Of a stretch of DNA of 7,757 nt, positions 5,344 through 7,757 are shown piece by piece. The notes under the pieces are model-generated. The model did no database searches. It saw only the letters and a program-made list of their open reading frames with translations, and was not told the origin of the DNA. The DNA is from an uncultured Opitutales bacterium (GTDB lineage Bacteria; Verrucomicrobiota; Verrucomicrobiia; Opitutales; UBA953), in assembly GCA_934675585.1 (NCBI GenBank), contig CAKUQY010000042.1, positions 1 to 7,757 of the forward strand, written 5' to 3'. Position numbers and translations under genes: made by a program. Positions within the stretch are counted from its first letter, which is position 1; every line of letters begins with the position of its first letter.

Positions 5344-6458
5344 TTATTCCACCGTTCCCGCGGGCACAATCGCAAAATACCGCTCCGCCTCTTCTTTCGC
5401 CACAGGATTTGCCAAATAGTTCTGCCACAACCTCTGCTGATTTCTATGCCGCAAAATCAAACTCGTCCGCGCAGGGTTCTGATGCAACGAAACATGCATC
5501 GTCGCAAACGTATGCCGCAGTCCATTGTGCTTCCACTCGCCCGCCACTTTGGCGATTTCGCGAAAATAATAAACGCTCGCAACCTGCCACGACTTGCCAC
5601 GAGCCAACTCCAACCATTGCCACAAATTTTCGGGCAAGTCGCGCAATGTAAAATCTTCGCCAGTCTTCACAATTTCAGCAGGCAACGTGATTGTGCGATT
5701 TTCAAAATTAATGTTGCTCGTTTGCAGTCGCTTCGCCTCTTCCGCCCGCAAACCACAAAACGCTTGCACCGCATAAAACGGCGCAAATTTTTTCCAAACA
5801 GCGTTCCCGCAAATCGCCGAAAATAATCGCTCTATTTCGTCCGCAGAAAACACCGTTTTCGCCTTCTTGAGTTCCTTTGGCAAAAACGCCGACGGATCGA
5901 AATTGGGCTCAAAATCAACAATTTTCTGCGAAAACACCATCGCAAAAACGACTGCACGCCACAAAAATAATTACGACAACTCCTCGGCGACCACTTTGGA
6001 TTTGCACAGAACTTCTCGATGTCGTCTTGACTCAACTCGCAAGTCATTTTGCCGTCAAAACTTCTCGCAAAAACCGACATCCTGTAATACAAATCTTCAA
6101 GCGTTTTCGCGCGCCGACCAATCTTTTCTTTGTGAGCCAAAAAATCGCCAACCGCATCGGCAATCAATTTGTTTTTAACACAATACCGTGCCGTCCCCGA
6201 AAGATATTCAGCAACAATCTGCGAAACAGTCTTTTCAACACCTTCGCTTTTCAACATTTGCACCGTAGCAAAATAATCTCGCTTTTCCTCATTTGTCAAA
6301 ACGTTTTCAACGCCTGCATCTTTCAATTCACCAACCCGTATCTTCGCATCTTCTTTTTTTGTAAAATACTCACAAACCCGCTTACCATCTTTGGTGAAAC
6401 GAATATAATACCGTTTGCTCGCCGAATGCCACTGAATTGTTATCTTCTTATACGCCAT
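5344..6458 (-). pseudogene. Tyrosine recombinase (phage integrase), interrupted by a -1 frameshift
   Basis: Two overlapping reading frames, 5832-6458 and 5344-5964, join into one integrase of 371 residues if one base is restored in the four-T run at 5922-5925 (AAAA in the coding strand). The junction falls after FLRWCFRRK (residue 179) and resumes at IVDFEPNFDP. The N-terminal part has a beta-rich arm-binding-like region and a core-binding helical domain (about 95-180). The catalytic half keeps Arg238 in FCGLRAEE, Lys265 in IVKTGED, NGLRHTFA (312-319, Arg315), His338 and the nucleophile Tyr348 in WQNYL. Asn312 replaces the usual His of H-x-x-R, a form I associate with PVC-group integrases. 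Both halves look well kept, so recent mutation, sequencing error or ribosomal slippage on AAA are possible. Its upstream end faces the tRNA 3' end, as expected for an integrated element. Confidence 0.88.
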
Positions 6459-6468
6459 TTATACGCCA
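6448..6468. repeat. Tandem 10-bp direct repeat at the integrase start
   Basis: TTATACGCCA occurs at 6448-6457 and again at 6459-6468, an 11-bp period or about one helical turn. The first copy contains the integrase start codon on the minus strand. The pair could be arm-type integrase or excisionase sites, or an autoregulatory operator. Confidence 0.5.
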
Positions 6469-6506
6469 ATAATAAACCAAAAAACCCAAAAAACGCAATA
6501 ATAAAC
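6467..6506. repeat. 11-bp direct repeats upstream of the integrase
   Basis: CAATAATAAAC occurs at 6467-6477 and 6496-6506, 29 bp apart, between the integrase and the tRNA. Short direct repeats beside an integrase gene and its attachment site are typical of arm-binding sites, but the sequence is A/T-rich enough that chance is possible. The second copy overlaps the proposed integrase -10 box. Confidence 0.35.
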
Positions 6507-6526
6507 TAAAAAAATAAACAACTCAA
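6498..6526 (-). promoter_or_regulatory. Candidate integrase promoter
   Basis: On the minus strand, TTGAGT (6526-6521) is separated by 17 bp from TATTAT (6503-6498), about 39 nt upstream of the integrase ATG. Spacing is ideal and each box deviates from consensus at two or fewer positions, but the region is A/T-rich, so false positives are easy. Confidence 0.35.
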
Positions 6527-6595
6527 ATTTCAACCCAAAACCACTCCAAGCCTCTCAACCACCGCACTTTCACCGCCACCCACCCGCCACCACAA

Positions 6596-6625
6596 TGGCG
6601 TTCCCACCGGGAATCGAACCCAGAT
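6596..6625. other. Candidate attachment site at the 3' end of tRNA-Arg
   Basis: Tyrosine integrases commonly recombine in the 3' part of tRNA genes, and minor arginine tRNA genes are frequent targets. Here the T arm, acceptor 3' strand and CCA lie between folE2 (host) and the integrase (phage), with the tRNA intact. I found no second copy of this 3' end in the window, so the other boundary must lie beyond the left edge and the exact crossover cannot be placed. Confidence 0.55.
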
Positions 6626-6670
6626 CAGAAGCTTAGAAGGCTACTGTTCTAACCATTGAACTATGGGAAC
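6596..6670 (-). tRNA. tRNA-Arg, anticodon UCU
   Basis: The cloverleaf folds completely: acceptor GTTCCCA pairs with TGGGAAC; the D stem is GTTC/GAAC; the anticodon stem is GTAGC/GCTTC with one T-T mismatch; the loop CTTCTAA carries anticodon TCT (6637-6635); the T arm is CTGGG-TTCGATT-CCCGG. The discriminator base is G and CCA is encoded at 6598-6596. It reads AGA codons. It begins 4 nt after the folE2 stop and is probably co-transcribed with it. The 3' end points to the integrase. Confidence 0.95.
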
Positions 6671-6674
6671 GTGG

Positions 6675-7634
6675 TTAGCAAATTAATGAGCGAAAATCGG
6701 AAAATCCAGCGCTGAATCCGCCGGGAACGCCCTTGTTCGAAACCGCGACTGCATCGTGAGAATGCAGCGATTCAAGGTGGGCGCAAACAATTTGAAAATC
6801 TTTAATACGCGCGTCGGTGTCAAATTGCCGATGCAGCTGGCGCACGGCGTCTTCGACAAATTTGTAATAAGCGCCGTTCATTTCGGCGAATGCTTGTTCG
6901 TCTTCGCGGCGCACCATCACTTGAGTTTCGGTGTGCAATGCTGCGAGGCAAAGTGCTTGCAAATCTTCGATGCGCAAGGTTTCAATTGCCGCGGGAACGA
7001 TTTCTGCAGTGATGCGCGCTTTTGAGCGTTGCGAATGCGGAATGCCCAAAATATTGCGGGAACGCCGCGCGTGTTCTGACAATTCAGCAGAACATGGGCA
7101 AGCCGACGAATAAATAAAATCAAAAACGACAAACGCTTTAAATGCGCCATTTTCTAAAATACCTTCATACGCGCAAGTATAATATTGATAGCCCTCTAAA
7201 CCGCTGCGCAAACTTTTTTGCAAAATAGGATAATTAAAATCGAGTCGCAATTGTGCGCGGCGGGAACCGATTTCGACGACATATTGCTTCAAAACTTTTT
7301 CAAGTGTTGCGAGCGTAAAAACTTCGTCCTTGAACTCATAAAAAATGCGCATAATGCGCGACATGTTAATGCCCTTGTGCTCCGCGTCCAGCGAAATCGT
7401 TCCCGTGACGGAAGTTTCCAAAATCGACGTTTCGCCGTTCCCGCGCGCATATTTTAATGGCAAACGAAAATTGCTCATGCCGACTTGCAAAAGAGGAATT
7501 GCCGTTCCCGCGCTGGGTGCGACTTCGTTTTGCATATCTGGCAACGACGCGCGATATTCAGGCGTTACTTTAAACGCTGAATCGTAAAACTTTTGTGGTT
7601 GTTCCGCTTGCGACATAATCAAATAATCGTTCAT
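6675..7634 (-). CDS. folE2: GTP cyclohydrolase IB (FolE2)
   Basis: This enzyme converts GTP to 7,8-dihydroneopterin triphosphate, the first step of folate and queuosine-type 7-deazapurine synthesis, in the cytoplasm. The 319-residue product shows the family marks: [16 protein letters not shown] (45-60); [11 protein letters not shown] (87-97); the active-site cysteine region ACPCSAEL (178-185); SQRSKARI (201-208); [11 protein letters not shown] (239-249), corresponding to the conserved glutamate region; FVEDAVRQL (259-267); and near the end [10 protein letters not shown] (288-297). About 22 residues follow where many homologues stop. The ATG at 7634 is used here, but the in-frame ATG at 7616 ([10 protein letters not shown]) is equally credible; neither has a Shine-Dalgarno sequence. 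Unlike zinc-dependent FolE, FolE2 can use other metals. I see no convincing Zur-type box upstream. Seven GTTCCCG cores lie in this gene, the highest count per gene in the window. Confidence 0.96.
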   Translation of the reverse strand: MNDYLIMSQAEQPQKFYDSAFKVTPEYRASLPDMQNEVAPSAGTAIPLLQVGMSNFRLPLKYARGNGETSILETSVTGTISLDAEHKGINMSRIMRIFYEFKDEVFTLATLEKVLKQYVVEIGSRRAQLRLDFNYPILQKSLRSGLEGYQYYTCAYEGILENGAFKAFVVFDFIYSSACPCSAELSEHARRSRNILGIPHSQRSKARITAEIVPAAIETLRIEDLQALCLAALHTETQVMVRREDEQAFAEMNGAYYKFVEDAVRQLHRQFDTDARIKDFQIVCAHLESLHSHDAVAVSNKGVPGGFSAGFSDFRSLIC

Positions 7635-7668
7635 TAAATTATCTCACAAAACGCCAAATTTCGCGAGA

Positions 7669-7697
7669 ATTATAATTAAACGCGCATTTCGTCATAA
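7669..7697 (-). promoter_or_regulatory. Candidate folE2 promoter
   Basis: On the minus strand, TTATGA (7697-7692) and a perfect TATAAT (7674-7669) are separated by 17 bp, about 34 nt upstream of the first folE2 ATG. The -10 box lies in the palindrome AATTATAATT (7668-7677). The rest of the upstream region to 7757 shows no other feature I would name. Confidence 0.45.
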
Positions 7698-7757
7698 TAA
7701 ATGACACCGAAGGTTTAGTTTTTGTGAAGGAGTGAAAGTTTTATTCGTCAAATAAAA

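Larger units (their letters stand above)
366..7512. repeat. Dispersed iterated motif, core GTTCCCG / CGGGAAC (17 copies)
   Basis: Copies of the 7-base core, counted on both strands, start at 367, 2494, 2618, 2640, 3650, 4118, 4363, 4383, 5354, 5803, 6722, 6992, 7057, 7261, 7399, 7437 and 7504. Twelve of them extend to GTTCCCGC/GCGGGAAC, and many to a 9-mer, GCGGGAACG. Seven lie in folE2 and the rest in the capsid, holin-like, portal, gpW-like and integrase genes; none lies in the scaffold gene, the plus-strand gene or the repeat-rich gaps. All fall inside coding sequence, in different codon phases. The tRNA acceptor stem also contains GTTCCC/GGGAACG, which is not counted. Confidence 0.9.

Noticed and set aside
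5877..6509. 210-residue plus-strand frame opposite the integrase
   Set aside because: The minus strand encodes the integrase N-terminal domain; this frame has no domain signature and is a shadow.
7635..7757. Zur-type operator upstream of folE2
   Set aside because: FolE2 genes are sometimes zinc-regulated, but the only palindrome, AATTATAATT, overlaps the -10 box and does not resemble a Zur box.

Overview
This window looks like one end of a prophage, or a phage-derived satellite, joined to its bacterial host at a tRNA-Arg gene. The integrase carries an N-G-L-R box followed by an AERYF-type tail. I associate that form with the PVC group (Verrucomicrobia, Lentisphaerae, Kiritimatiellota, Planctomycetes), and the short degenerate intergenic repeats fit the same impression. 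The assignment is an inference; no rRNA or marker gene is present. Most genes start behind A/T-rich leaders without a Shine-Dalgarno sequence; the portal gene is an exception.

Host part (about 6596-7757): folE2 (GTP cyclohydrolase IB) is followed 4 nt later by tRNA-Arg(UCU), both on the minus strand. The tRNA 3' end, with encoded CCA, faces the phage and is the likely attachment site.

Phage part (1 to about 6595): next to the tRNA lies a tyrosine recombinase broken by a one-base deletion, read on the minus strand. A basic protein of unknown function (4541-5116) is read on the plus strand. Everything to its left is a minus-strand virion module: a gpW-like head-completion protein, a lambda-type portal (ATGA overlap), three small membrane proteins resembling a lysis cassette, a coiled-coil scaffold candidate and a probable major capsid protein. 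No terminase, capsid protease, endolysin or tail gene is visible. Their absence directly upstream of the gpW/portal pair is unusual and leaves open a satellite or remnant, although the window stops just past the capsid gene.

The head operon and the plus-strand gene diverge from a 111-bp control region with a symmetrical layout. Two nearly identical 25-bp dyads lie 62 bp apart, and a central CTAATATTAG palindrome sits at their midpoint. Plausible -10 boxes for both directions overlap in the palindrome, and the -35 boxes lie in the dyad arms.

Two repeat systems overlay the window. First, the core GTTCCCG occurs 17 times outside the tRNA, in different codon phases and orientations, in both host and phage genes. 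Second, most gaps in the head module, and the region after the plus-strand gene, hold patchworks of 6-, 7- and 9-bp-period repeats. These include two homologous cassettes of about 165 bp with 32-bp inverted ends, and the repeats often begin at, or supply, the stop codon of the preceding gene.
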